A model generated the notes under the pieces. It was not told where the DNA came from and did not search any database. It worked only from the letters and a program-made list of their open reading frames with translations. The translations under genes were made by a program, and so were the position numbers. DNA of 64,000 nucleotides from Portunus trituberculatus (taxonomy: Eukaryota; Arthropoda; Malacostraca; Decapoda; Portunidae), in contig NC_059289.1 in the NCBI RefSeq assembly GCF_017591435.1, positions 16,740,926-16,804,925 on the forward strand. The letters run 5' to 3'. Position 1 is the first letter of the stretch. The number at the start of each line of letters is the position of its first letter. Of the stretch, positions 39,666 to 49,961 are shown one piece after another.

Positions 39666-42060
39666 AACATAACATAACATAAATAATAGGATAACAAAGG
39701 GCCACCAGGGCCCATCTAGGTTATCCTGTATCAGTCGCACAGCGACCTCGTCATCAGTACTTAAAGATACACTTACAAGTACACAATACATTATATACTA
39801 ATTCTAAATATTTGGCCCATTAACAGGGCTAAGTCCTGCATCGAATTCCTCTACAATCTGTAATCACCATACATGGGGATCATGTCTTGTTTAACTATAG
39901 TAAATTTCTTATAAAAACTATCATGCAGCGCTATACATAATTATAAATCTAATAAATTTAAGTGCTTATCTAATCTGTTTTTAAACATTGTCAAACTAGT
40001 GCTATTTACAACCGTCTCTGGCAATGCATTCCAGAAGTCTACCACCCTATGACTAAAGAAATATTTTCTTATATCTAACCTGCAGCCTTGCTTTCTAATC
40101 TTCCTGCCATGATTTCTAGTCCTACTTCCTCCTCTAAGGTAAAGAAAGATCTCACATCTATGTAGTTTGTATCTGAGAACATTTTAAATAACTCTATCAT
40201 ATCCCCTCTTATACATCTCCTCTCAAATGAAAACATGTTTAATGCCTTTAATCTATCTCTATACTACAGGCACTTCAAAGCTGGTATCATCCTAGTTGCT
40301 CTTCTCTGAACTGCTTCTAACATGTTGATATCCTGCCTATAGTGGGGTGACCAGGCCTGTATGCAATACTCTAAATGGGGCCTAACATAGGAATTATATA
40401 AGCTACGCACCACTTCCTTACTTTTATAACTAACATTTCTATTTATAAAACCCAGGATCCTATTTGCCCTATTTCTTGCTTCTAAACATTGCTTTGAAAA
40501 TTTCATAGTCCTGTCTATCACTACTCCTAAATCCTTTCCTTCCTCTACTGCCTCTAGCCAACATCCCTCCATCTCATAGTTAAAGTTTGTGTTGTCTTTA
40601 CCTAAATGCATAACCTGACACTTTTAGAATTAAACTCCATCTGCCACCTGTCTGCCCATGCTATCAGCCTGTCCAGGTCTCGTTGTATTCTGTAATTGTC
40701 CTTTTCACCCTGTACTGCACATGCTATCTTAGTATCATCTGCAAACTTTGATACTTTGCTACTAATTCCTATATCTAAATCGTTAATGTACACCAAGAAA
40801 AGAAGAGGTCCTAGCACTGATCCTTGGGGTACCCCACTAACCACTTCCTTCCACTCAGACATTGTCCCATTTAATACTACTCTCTGTTTCCTATCAGAAA
40901 GCCATTCACTAATCCAATCAACTAACCTACCCCCTATCCCATGTAGTCTCAATTTGTACACTAGCTTCCTATGCGGTACCTTATCAAACGCCTTGCTAAA
41001 ATCTAGATATATAACATCTATGCTATTTCCATCATCTAACTCCTTGGTAATATATTCTAAGATATCGAGCAAATTTGTAAGACAGGACCTCCTGATCTAA
41101 AGCCATGTTGGGTATCTCTAATTAATCTATTCTCATTTAAATGCTCCCAAATACTACCCTTAATGATTTTCTCTAGGATCTTACATACTATACTAGTTAA
41201 ACTGATCGGTCTATAATTATTCGCATCATCCTTCCTACCTTTTTTAAATATTGGAGTAACATTAGCTAACTTCCAGTCCTGTGGTATCTCAGCAAACCTA
41301 AGTGATCTTTCAAAGATTAACTTAAGTGCTTCAGAAATACTGTCTACACCCTCCCTAAGTACTCTGGCATGTAGCTCATCAGGACCACTAGCTTTCCTAT
41401 TGTCTAGTTCAAGAATAAATTTCCTAACAATTCCCGGTTTTATATCAATATTTTCTAAAGCTCTTAAACTACTCGTCGCACTGTTTGTAACAGGATTTCC
41501 TATTCTTTCCCTAGTAAATACTGAAGAAAATTGTTCATTCAATAATTCTACTATGTCTTCATTTTGACCCACTACTACACCATCTTTTCTGAGTGGTCCA
41601 ATCCTATCCTTATTTCTTTTATCACTGACCTTGTAATAACTATATAATTTTTTGGAATCTTTACTCCCAGCTCTAGCTAGTTTTATCTCTGCCTGCCTTT
41701 TACTTTTTTTTATAACCTTACTCAAATCATCTCTGACCTGTCTGTACCTAATCAAATCTACATCTTCCCACTTTTCTGCAACTCTCTGTATGCCCTCTTC
41801 TTCTCTCTGATCTGGCTACCTATCTCATGAGTCCACCATAATGGCTTCCTGTTTCTCTGCCTTATATCTTTATAAGGGATACACTGTATCACTATACCCT
41901 TTACTACAACCTTAAAAATATCCCACATCTCCTGTGCAGTTTTATTTCCAAAACTATCTTCCCAGTTTACCTCTCCTAATAACTGACGTAACCTACCATA
42001 ATTGCCTTTCTGATAGTTTGGGACTCTAGTCTTATTCACTATATTATCCCTACTGGAATT
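39660..42060 (-). mobile_element. CR1-type LINE with (ATGTT)n-like tail, nested
   Basis: Minus-strand ORF2 part in four frames: 42039-41758, 41755-41057 (KASGPDELHARVLREGVDSI, NYRPISLTSIVCKILEKIIK), 41072-40602 (SIDVIYLDFSKAFDKVPHRK, SGVPQGSVLGPLLFLVYIND, KFADDTKIACAV) and 40611-40264 (YVRPHLEYCIQAWSPHYRQD). The 3' end is TTATGTTATGTTATGTTATA, a short-repeat tail as is typical of CR1-like elements. It interrupts the LINE at 38358-42423. Frames are only mildly damaged. Confidence 0.85.
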
Positions 42061-42423
42061 AATGATAAATTACAAGATAGAAGAGAATGAGGAGACCTAA
42101 TAACAATGTATAAAATAGTAAATGGCATTGAAAAGATAGACAAGGAATAACTGGTGCTGGTGACAAAGAAGATGGAAGGACAAGAGGACATGTAAAGAAG
42201 ATTAGGATGAAGCAGTGTGTGAAGGATATTGGAAAATAGTTCTCCACATAGAACAGTGGAAAAGTGGAATGCATTGAGTGATGAAGTTGTTACAGCACAT
42301 AATGTGCATGATTTTAAGGAAAAATTGGATAAATGGAGACATGGAGACAGGGCACTATGAGCCCCGAATGAACCCTGTACAATACAACTAAGTAAACAAC
42401 TAGGTAAATACCCACACAAACAC
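42055..42423 (+). mobile_element. LINE, 3' end of the copy starting at 38358
   Basis: Resumes in DRRE(C)GDLITMYKIVNGIEKID-like sequence with stops and ends in a degenerate AACTAGGTAAATACCCACAC. It is the outer part of the nested pair. Confidence 0.8.
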
Positions 42424-42956
42424 ATTTCTAAGGTATGGAAATATATGCAGAGTTAAAAAGAAACTTCATCATTCAACACTTTTTTCTCCATTTTATGATT
42501 ATGTTGGTTATATGTCACTTTAAGAGAATAAATCAGTCTATGCATAATTATCCGGCCAATACTGACTTATCCATGTCTTTCTTAACGACTAGGCATGCTT
42601 TCCTAATCCACTCTTTACTTTGATATTACAGATATATCTAGGCAGTATTCTAGGGATGCATGAGCACTGGCCCTATCTCATATCAAGCATTGGGTGCAGC
42701 CAACCAAACTAGTATCTTTTCATTTACAGAGAGGGAATGCTAGTACTAAAAATTGTTACATACCATGCTGGCACTGCCACACTTGTTGACCAGGAAATGC
42801 CACTGCATATCTATGTGTGGTGAATGTGTAGGAATTCCTACCTCTTTCATATCAACTTAGCAAAAAGTCTTAGAGAAGGAACTAATTTTACCTTTAGGAA
42901 TAGTATGAGTGACTCTATGAAATAAAGATCTGAGTAAAACAGCATGGCATCCTTAC
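42424..42956 (-). other. Dscam: Intron stretch next to FN4 first exon
   Basis: Unique-looking AT-rich sequence with no gene or repeat recognised. Confidence 0.6.
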
Positions 42957-43099
42957 CTCGCTGTCACTCTTGCCATGCTCCTTGTAGTAAACAGTGTACT
43001 GTGTGATGATTCCATTGGGTCGCTCAGGAGGAAGCCATGACACAAGGATAGAGTCGGCGGACATAACTAAGGCCTTGACGGATGTGGGTGCCTCAGGAA
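42957..43099 (-). CDS. Dscam: Dscam constant exon: FN4, first half
   Basis: After TTACAG it reads (I)PEAPTSVKALVMSADSILV and PPERPNGIITQYTVYYKE, ending GAC AGC GAG before GTAAGG. It is 143 bp, phase 1 to 0. PEAPT.VKALVM and PNGIITQYTVY match fly FN4. The following intron is 19.9 kb and filled with LINE copies in antisense orientation to the gene. Confidence 0.95.
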
Positions 43100-43344
43100 C
43101 TGTAAGGATGTTTGTAAAATGTCTTTCCATACAAAGTCCATGAGAATGAGATATGTACTGCTGCACGACCAAGTATCTTGCATATTATTTACAACACCAA
43201 AATGCTTTGATCTGGCATAAAAAACAAATCAGAAATTCAAAACAGATGACATACCATTGATTTGTCTTTCACTGATAGAAAAGTTCTTGATAATCATTAA
43301 GCAATCATAGCAATTTAAAATGCACAATATCTAGAAGTACTTAC

Positions 43345-43500
43345 TATCCTGATCAGTCTGGCAGTGAATTGGCTGTGAGCGAACTCCCTCACCACCAGAA
43401 GTGTGAGCCAGAACCTGAAGGCTGTAGTTGGTGTACTTCTGAAGGCCATGAAGATGGGTCTCAGTGGAAGGAGTGATCTTGATATCCTTGCTCTCCTCAT
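43345..43500 (-). CDS. Dscam: Dscam constant exon: FN3, second half
   Basis: Starts (D)EESKDIKITPSTETHLHG after ATATAG, then LQKYTNYSLQVLAHTSGGEG and VRSQPIHCQTDQD plus one base before GTAAGTAC. It is 156 bp, phase 1 to 1. HGL.KYTNY..QVLA.T.GG.GVRS.PIHCQT is a recognisable Dscam1 block. The A|TT junction with the next exon gives Ile where fly has Val. Confidence 0.95.
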
Positions 43501-43637
43501 CTATATAGACAAATAAATAATGAAATGAATGACAGACTTGAACTATATTTCTGACCATCTTTACACATTTCAGTAAAATAAATAATGAGTATCTAGTGTT
43601 CAAGTTTATGAGAGACATTATTTCATGCACCACTTAC

Positions 43638-43879
43638 CATACCACACATCTGAGGGTCCATAGAACACCTTGTATCCCTTGATGACTCCCTGAACAGTTT
43701 CCAGTGGAGGAGAGGACCAGGACACACGGATAGTCTGAGAAGTGAGGGTGGTACAGGTGACATCTTGTGGGGGCTGCTGGGGAGTTCCTTCCGCAGTGTA
43801 AGCCAGAAATTCCTCAGTTTTGGGTCCTTGTCCAATTTTATTGAAAGCAGAAACAACAACAGCATACTCGGTGTACACA
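43638..43879 (-). CDS. Dscam: Dscam constant exon: end of FN2 and first half of FN3
   Basis: After GTGCAG it reads (N)VYTEYAVVVSAFNKIGQGP (end of FN2), then EGTPQQPPQDVTCTTLTSQT and IRVSWSSPPLETVQGVIKGY (start of FN3). It ends DVWYG before GTAAGTGG, where the final G starts a split Asp codon. It is 242 bp, phase 2 to 1. AFNKIG.GP, AEGTP.QPP and CTTLTSQTIRV.W are near-identical to fly. Confidence 0.95.
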
Positions 43880-43910
43880 CTGCACAATGAAAAGAAGACA
43901 ATTATTAAAC

Positions 43911-44048
43911 ACACACACACACACACACACAGTTGTTACAGTACATAATGTGTATAACTTTAAGGAAAAATTGGATAAATGGAGACATAGAGACAGGACA
44001 CTATGAGCCCCGCTCAAACCCTGTACAATACAACTAGGTAAAGACACA
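43911..44048 (+). mobile_element. LINE 3'-end fragment after (AC)n
   Basis: (AC)n (43911-43931) is followed by about 117 bp matching the last codons and 3' end of the 8405-12490 family (HNVHDFKEKLDKWRH-like, then ACAACTAGGTAAAGAC). Extreme 5' truncation, 32 bp from the Dscam exon acceptor at 43879. Confidence 0.8.
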
Positions 44049-44979
44049 CAGACAGCAGTATAAGGATGGAAGAAATAAACATATTAGAGTAAGGAGAGAG
44101 GAAAAAAGAAACTTTGAGAAAGATGTGGTGCGAAAAAGCAAAGATGAACCCATGCTTTTCTACAAATTTATAAATGGTAAGATAAAGAATAAGGAAACAA
44201 TAGAAAAATAATTAAAGGAGGGAAGACATACCAAACAGCAAAGGAAATGAGTGAAATAATGAATGAGAGTTTCAAAACTGTGTTCACTAAAGAAGGGGAA
44301 TTTGCAGAACCAAATAGGACATTGCATTGCCAAGGATTGCAGGAAATCATAGTGCACAAAGAAGATATTGGAAGCAATGGGGCTGGGTGGTGTCTCAGGC
44401 TGGGCACTTAAAGAATGCAAAGAGCAGCTGTCAGATCCAATTTGGGAAATGGTTACAAGTTCATTAAAAGAAGGGAAAGTATCACTAGAATGGAAGAGAG
44501 CCAACATAATACCAATATTCAAAGGAGGAAAGTCAACTGAGCTATTAAATTACAGACCATTGTCCCTTACAAGTGTTGAGGGGAAGATATGTGGAATTGT
44601 TATAAAAAAAAAATGGGTTAAATATCTGGAAGAAGAACAAGTTACATCGAACAGACAATTTGGGTTCAGGACAGGACAGTCATGTATGTTGAATTTATCA
44701 AGTTTCTACTCAAGAGTTATAGAAGGACTGGAGAGCAGATATGGATGGGTGGATACGGTATACCTGGATATAAAAAGGCTTTTGATAGTCCCTCATGGCA
44801 GACTACTTTTTAAGTTAAAGAGCATAGGAGGACTGAGAAGAACTTTGTAAGATTGGATAAGGGATTACTTGAAGGACAGAGAGATGAGAACTCTGATTAG
44901 AGATACATACTCATCTTGGGGTAAAGTAACAATTGGCGTGCCACAAGGGTCAATGTTAGCCCCCATTATGTTCCAGGTA
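44049..44979 (+). mobile_element. LINE fragment, left half, target of a Tigger-like insertion
   Basis: Encodes KNKETIEK, VIQVTSNRQFGFRTGQSCML-like RT with frameshifts, and VPQGSMLAPIMFQV, ending at the TA dinucleotide 44978-44979 where a DNA transposon is inserted. 5' end starts against a short AC run. Same family as 8405-12490. Confidence 0.82.
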
Positions 44980-45958
44980 CAGGCAACCCCCGCTTAATGA
45001 AGGTTCACACAACGAAATTTCGCTACAATGAAGGTTTCATTTTACTACCATCTGCTCGTTTAACGAACACCAAACTCACTTTAACAAAGTTTTATCCAGG
45101 TAATTCTTTCTAAGTTTGAAAGCCCTGCCGTATCATGGAATCCGACAAGCTTTTGAATACACCAGAAGCTGCCGATACTAAGGCCTGCCTCAGGAGAAAT
45201 CTTGGCACACCTTTGGAATCAAGATCCAGATCAAGATCAAGCCTCTCATGGACAACACGTGCACCACTCACTCCCTTGTTCAAAACAATAACAGCATCAG
45301 CAACAGCTCGTCTTCCCTCGCTCAACTTACCACCAAAACGCCCTGCAATGTGGCCTAGCGTTCCTAAGAGGACCAGGAAGTCTCTTACTCTCAAACTTAA
45401 ACTGGATATTATTCACAGACATGAGAGAGGCAAGAAAACTAATAGCATTGCTCGCCACCATCTTGACTCCATTTACTGTCTCTACTATTTTCAAGTCAGT
45501 AGACTCTATTAAGAAGGCTGGTGAGACCATATCTTCCTTGCAAGCTAAAAGAACCACTTGAACTCATGACTCTACAAAGGATAAAATGGAAAGCCTTGTG
45601 GAAATGTGGTACATAAGTTTTGTATGTGATACAATGATGCTTCCTTTGTTTACATTCCACAGGTTGCCGGTTAATGTTTTTCCCGTTTCACTCTCCATCC
45701 CTTCATAAATTTAAGATCGTCAACATTTTAAAGTTATGTACATAAATAATGACTTAAATTAAACTGCCTAAATGTTTAACTTCATAATTTTTACTTTCAT
45801 TAAACCTTTCACTGTACTATGATGCACTCTCACTTTGTTTACTCTCAATGGAAGTTCAAGTCAGGGGTTAAACTTGTTATAATCGGTTCGCTTAACGAAG
45901 TTTCGCTTAACGAAGTGTTTTTAGGAACGTAACCCCTTCATTAAGGGGGGGTTGCCTG
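44980..45958 (+). mobile_element. Tigger/pogo-like DNA transposon, internally deleted
   Basis: Terminal inverted repeats CAGGCAACCCCCGCTTAATG and its inverse at 45939-45958, flanked by TA on both sides. Removing 979 bp plus one TA restores the host LINE reading frame FQV-YIND exactly. A relic N-terminal transposase reads VPKRTRKSLTLKLKLDIIHR then HERGKKTNSIARHH, the CENP-B-type DNA-binding start of Tigger transposases; the catalytic domain is absent. Preceded by MESDKLLNTPEAADTKACLR in the same frame. Confidence 0.88.
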
Positions 45959-46033
45959 TATATATAAATGACATACAAAATGGGGTAACCAGTTATATCA
46001 ATTTGTTTGCTGATGATGCAAAATTGCTAGGAG
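45959..46033 (+). mobile_element. LINE fragment, right half after Tigger-like insertion
   Basis: Resumes YINDIQNGVTSYINLFADDA and stops after KLL, where intron sequence follows. A 3'-truncated or deleted copy. Confidence 0.82.
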
Positions 46034-46045
46034 ACTATAGTGGTA

Positions 46046-46311
46046 ATTATGAATTCACACCTTAAATACTGACACAGAAATGCATTATGGTAAAAAAACT
46101 CAGTTACCTATTTCAACAGGGATTAGGTATGACAGCAAATTTATAATGTTTGATTCTTTCTACATCCTTTTAAGAAATAAAGGTCTGGTGTTTACACTTT
46201 CTTTTGTGGTACATGACCTCTACACTTACTTGAGGTTGGAAAAATACTGTATTTTACAGCTTAGGAGATGCACCTAATACTGGAGAGAGGAGGGAGAGAG
46301 AGAGGGAGAGA

Positions 46312-46379
<68 letters not shown>

Positions 46380-46785
46380 TTCTCACACAAGAACAGCTTC
46401 AACATATCCATGAATTTATGTAACCTTTTCTTAAAACTATGAAGTCTCAGGTCTCATCACAAGTTTGCTGGAGTACTCATCACAAATGTACTACTAGGTA
46501 ATTACATACAAAAGGCTGAATTACTTAGTTACTTAATTAACTTTAAAATGTAATGACAACAAACAAATACATGTCCCTATTGGTCAAGCCAATATGGTGA
46601 GCATCCAAACTCACTTCAGCCTGGACGTTGCTGCCATAATATAATATTCGTCTTGGAAAACACACAAATATTTTTCATGTTATTTTTTGGGGAAAAAAAT
46701 GCATCTTGTAAACAAAAAAATCATTTTAAGAATTAAAGGTCTAGTCTTTACACTTTCTTTTGTGGTAAATGACTTCTAAACTTAC
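46046..46785 (-). other. Dscam: Intron stretch, FN2
   Basis: Non-coding. Holds the (GA)n tract and two short similar segments (AAAGGTCTGGTGTTTACACTTTC-like near 46180 and AAAGGTCTAGTCTTTACACTTTC-like near 46735), suggesting a small local duplication next to the FN2 donor. Confidence 0.6.
46276..46377. repeat. (GA)n microsatellite
   Basis: About 100 bp of AG repeat in the FN2 intron. It is a (CU)n tract in the Dscam transcript. Confidence 0.9.
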
Positions 46786-47005
46786 TTGAGCTTGGAAATA
46801 ACCAAGTGATGCTCCTTGCCCATCTCCTTACTGAACTCAACAGTCTCAAACACGTAGGAATTGTTTGAAGATGCCAGACGGTAGCCAACTTGGTAGCCCT
46901 GAATATCACCGTTCCACTCCTCTCTGAGGGGAGGCTTCCAGGTCACACGCAGGGAAGTCTGATCCACAGCGGTTACCTTGAGATCACGAGGGGGGCCACT
47001 AGGAG
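46786..47005 (-). CDS. Dscam: Dscam constant exon: FN2, main part
   Basis: Starts (A)PSGPPRDLKVTAVDQTSL after TTACAG, followed by VTWKPPLREEWNGDIQGYQV and NNSYVFETVEFSKEMGKEHH, ending SKLAA before GTAAGTTT. It is 220 bp, phase 1 to 2. Matches fly FN2 (WKPP..EWNGEI.GY.VGY and SSYVFETI). A 2.9-kb intron with transposon debris separates it from the next exon. Confidence 0.94.
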
Positions 47006-47196
47006 CTGTAATTCACAATATATCAGTAACATTAATTTCCACATATGTACAAGTTTTTTTTCTATCAGTCAAATGTTTTATCTATGTACTAAATGAATCA
47101 GAACTAACTTACAAAGAATATAACAATAATGACTGCATACATAAAAAGAGCTCATTGTAAAATGTAAAAATGATAAAACATTAAACTTATTATTAC

Positions 47197-47364
47197 CTTC
47201 TTCAGCAGTGATAATAGTGACAGTGTCAGAGGGCTCAGAGTCCCCAATCTCGTTCCTGGCAACAATGCGGAGGTGATAAGTTGTTGCAGGTCGGAGGTCG
47301 AGTACAGCAGCCATGCTCTGCTCACCAGGAACCATCATGCGCTCACCATCAGTCTCCCAGTTAC
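47197..47364 (-). CDS. Dscam: Dscam constant exon: FN1, second half (alternative 5' border at 47403)
   Basis: Encodes NWETDGERMMVPGEQS, then LDLRPATTYHLRIVARNEIG and TVTIITAEE plus one base before GTAATAA. With the acceptor at 47364 (GCCAG) it is 168 bp, phase 1 to 1, and the joined peptide EYKLSRRNWETDGERMMVPG aligns with fly FKRSRASWSEIDRVIVPG without gaps. A second acceptor 39 nt upstream (GTGTAG, exon start 47403) is also in frame. It would add 13 residues, SSIVYKYYMDLPG, and has the better pyrimidine tract. Similarity favours the short form; the long form cannot be excluded. Confidence 0.85.
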
Positions 47365-47461
47365 CTGGCAAATCCATGTAATACTTGTACACAATGCTGC
47401 TACCTACACAAATGATCCAAATCAAAACTATCTTCACTCACTTCTTAAATAATCAAGGCTA

Positions 47462-47466
<5 letters not shown>

Positions 47467-47554
<88 letters not shown>
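47467..47554. repeat. (GA)n microsatellite near the FN1 tandem acceptors
   Basis: About 88 bp. In the Dscam transcript this is a (CU)44-like pyrimidine tract ending about 64 nt before the upstream FN1 acceptor. Confidence 0.9.
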
Positions 47555-47556
<2 letters not shown>

Positions 47557-47665
47557 GGCTAGCTTTTTCCTATTCATTAGTTGATTCTTTGTTCAATGGC
47601 AACTGTCCATTATCAATAACGATCAACATCAACATCTGTGACAACACAACAATCTCGGTGCATAC

Positions 47666-47797
47666 GTCGGCTGAGTTTGTATTCCACAATGTATCGGGTG
47701 ATGGGGGAGTTTCCATCATAGGGACGGGTCCATGAGAGCTCAACAGAGCGGCCACTCTTGTCAAGAACCTTCAGACTGCTTGGCTGTTCTGGGCGTT
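47666..47797 (-). CDS. Dscam: Dscam constant exon: FN1, first half
   Basis: Start of the first fibronectin type III repeat: (E)RPEQPSSLKV, LDKSGRSVELSWTRPYDGNS, then YIVEYKLSR plus one base before GTATGC. It is 132 bp, phase 1 to 1. LDKSGRSV.LSW.(R/Q)PYDGNSP is shared with fly Dscam1. The next exon has two in-frame acceptors (see next entry). Confidence 0.93.
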
Positions 47798-47907
47798 CTG
47801 TACACAACATAAAAAGAAAGTATCACATTAGAGAATATAAGCTTTATCTTTACCATCTTGACTATGTATATGGTTAAGAAAATCCCATGTAGCAATTCTA
47901 CTAAATG

Positions 47908-47938
<31 letters not shown>

Positions 47939-48603
47939 ACACTATTCATTTTGTTGCACTTTTCTTGATCTCTACATCCACAAATACTTTGCAGCTTTAG
48001 TATTGCTTCAAAAAACTAACTTTTTTTGAAGTCATGTGACAGGCAGCTATTAGACATCTGTTATATGATAAGTACATTCCTGAATGGTCCACATTGACTG
48101 GCATCCAGAAGCAGTAGTAAATGTTAGTTGTAGGGGGAGCTACCTCTAATGTCACAAGACTGAGGTTGTATAATGTCATTTCAATAAATAAAAATAATTA
48201 AGTAGTAGATTCAAGTGAACTTGATGCAAGGATAAAAAAAACTCAACTTGGGTAATTTGATAAAAAGTTACAAACAAAACAATGAACTGTGTAATGGTAT
48301 ACCATGTAGATGAGAACTATGCATGAATATTTGCCACAAGACTCTGAGTAAGGATGGACTATGGGTAAATATTTGTAAAAGGAGATTCTCCTCATTTCCT
48401 TTTTAATTCAAAGTGGATGACTTTGTAGAGTGTCACTTGCAACGTGTCATCTCTTCACATGAACACAGGAACTATGATGGACAAACACACTTCAGTGACA
48501 ACAATGAAAAGTACTTCTGCAACACGAAGTAGTACAAAAGTAAAAATATATTAGCTTATAGAATTACTAAAATTAATTTAGTTTTTCATCAGAACAAACA
48601 AAC
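47798..48603 (-). other. Dscam: Intron between Ig9 and FN1 exons
   Basis: About 800 bp of AT-rich sequence with a poly-A run (47908-47937). No gene or transposon recognised. Confidence 0.7.
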
Positions 48604-48752
48604 CTTGAATGATAAGGTTGATGTTAGTGTCAGCACTTCCAAAAGCATTAGTTGCGACACAGGTATACACAGCAGAGTCTGACCGATCAGTTGTCTTGAT
48701 GTGCAGGCTACTGTGAACACTGCCACCACGCATCTCCTCACGGATGGTGTAC
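48604..48752 (-). CDS. Dscam: Dscam constant exon: Ig9, second half
   Basis: Starts with the G completing Arg, then YTIREEMRGGSVHSSLHI, TTDRSDSAVYTCVATNAFGS with the second Ig cysteine, and INLIIQ plus one base before GTTTGTT. It is 149 bp, phase 2 to 1. The segment RSDSA.(Y/F)TCVATNAFGS is one of the most conserved in arthropod Dscam, which makes the assignment secure. The donor GTTTGT is weaker than its neighbours'. Confidence 0.94.
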
Positions 48753-49021
48753 CTTGAAATAATAATGATGAAAATTAACAATTGTTAATGAAGGTATTCA
48801 TGATGGGCATTAGTAAGTAAAATTTCATAGATGGAAAAAAAGAAGGCTGGGTTTGTTGTGGTCACAGTGCACAGTATATGTGTTTATTACAAGAAATTTT
48901 GCCTTAATAATATTAATATCTATAATGATAATTACACATTGGTAACTATTTCTTTCATAATCAGTATAGTAAATAAAAATGGTTAAATTTCACATACAGA
49001 TTATTGAAGGGGTGGCATTAC

Positions 49022-49169
49022 CTTGGTTCCTTAGCTTGGTCAATGCTGTGCTTGCTCTTGCTCCACAGAATGCCAATGGGTGTCTCTCCCTCAGCCTCAC
49101 ACTCCAGCACAGCATCTTCTCCTCGGCTGGCAGTCTGGTTACGGTACTGAATCTTGAACTGAGGTGGAG
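49022..49169 (-). CDS. Dscam: Dscam constant exon: Ig9, first half
   Basis: Starts (A)PPQFKIQYRNQTASRGED after TTTTCAG, with the cysteine in VLECEAEGE and the tryptophan in GILWSKSK. It ends KEPAG before GTAATG, where AG|G restores Arg with the next exon. It is 148 bp, phase 1 to 2. RNQTASRGE and TPIGILW correspond to fly RNQTARRGE and KPIGILW. Confidence 0.94.
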
Positions 49170-49524
49170 CTGAAAACAGTTGATTTCATAAGATAACAGC
49201 AAACTTTGTTCATCATAACTTTATTGATTCTTGTCTAATAACCAACTTTGGGTCTTAAAAATCAATCATTATGAAATAACATTTTATTGCTGGTTATAAT
49301 TTTCACCAAGTACCTTGTGGTATCATCTCTATTGCTTTCAAAATTGAACAAGAACAAATTTGTACAAGTCAGCCTCTATTATGTGGCAGTAGCTCATCAA
49401 GTTTATGTGCACCTCTCTTATTTTCTTTTCACATGAGTTGAAATCCATCTCTCCTACTCAAACATGTACACTCCACACCTTGTATTCACTGGCATCCATA
49501 GACATACATAAATATAGCACTGAC

Positions 49525-49701
49525 CTTGGACGCGCACATAGATGACAGTAGACAGGCCAGCACCAATGCCATTGTTAGCCTCACACAGATAGTAGCCTTC
49601 ATGGGACTTCTGGATGTTGATGATTTGAAGTGTGCCATCATCAGTCACCTTCACATTGGGGTTGCTCACAACAAGATCTCGATAATCTCCAGGTGTGGTT
49701 C
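49525..49701 (-). CDS. Dscam: Dscam constant exon: Ig8, second half
   Basis: Completes Ig8. After TCTCCAG it reads (G)TTPGDYRDLVVSNPNVKV, then LQIINIQKSHEGYYLCEANN with the second Ig cysteine, and ends YVRVQ plus one base before GTCAGTG. It is 177 bp, phase 1 to 1. Strong match to the fly sequence around GEYKDL and GYYLCEA. Confidence 0.95.
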
Positions 49702-49841
49702 CTGGAGAAATCATTCAATCATTATTGCTGAGTTCCTTATTTGATAAAAATGTAAAATTTTTATCATTAACTTATACTGTGAAACAAACCCTTGCAACAA
49801 TGCCAACATGAATACATAAAAGATAGAGATTACTGACATAC

Positions 49842-49961
49842 CTGCAGCCTTCTTCCATCCAAGAGATGGTCGGGGGAAGCTGTCAGCTTTGCATTCAAGG
49901 CGTGCATCACTTCCCAGATCAAAAGCCTTATCAGTGGGCTCAACAATCCAGCGAGGTGGTA
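49842..49961 (-). CDS. Dscam: Dscam constant exon: Ig8, first half
   Basis: First constant exon after the Ig7 array. An AACAG acceptor is followed by (V)PPRWIVEPTDKAFDLGS, almost word for word the fly Dscam1 start of Ig8, then LECKADSFPRPSLGWKKA with the first Ig cysteine and the core tryptophan. It ends GCT GCA G before GTATGTC. It is 120 bp, phase 1 to 1. Any chosen Ig7 exon must splice to this acceptor. Confidence 0.95.

Noticed and set aside
45110..45394. Minus-strand frame over the Tigger-like element
   Set aside because: Shadow of the plus-strand transposase remnant (VPKRTRKSLTLKLKLDIIHR).
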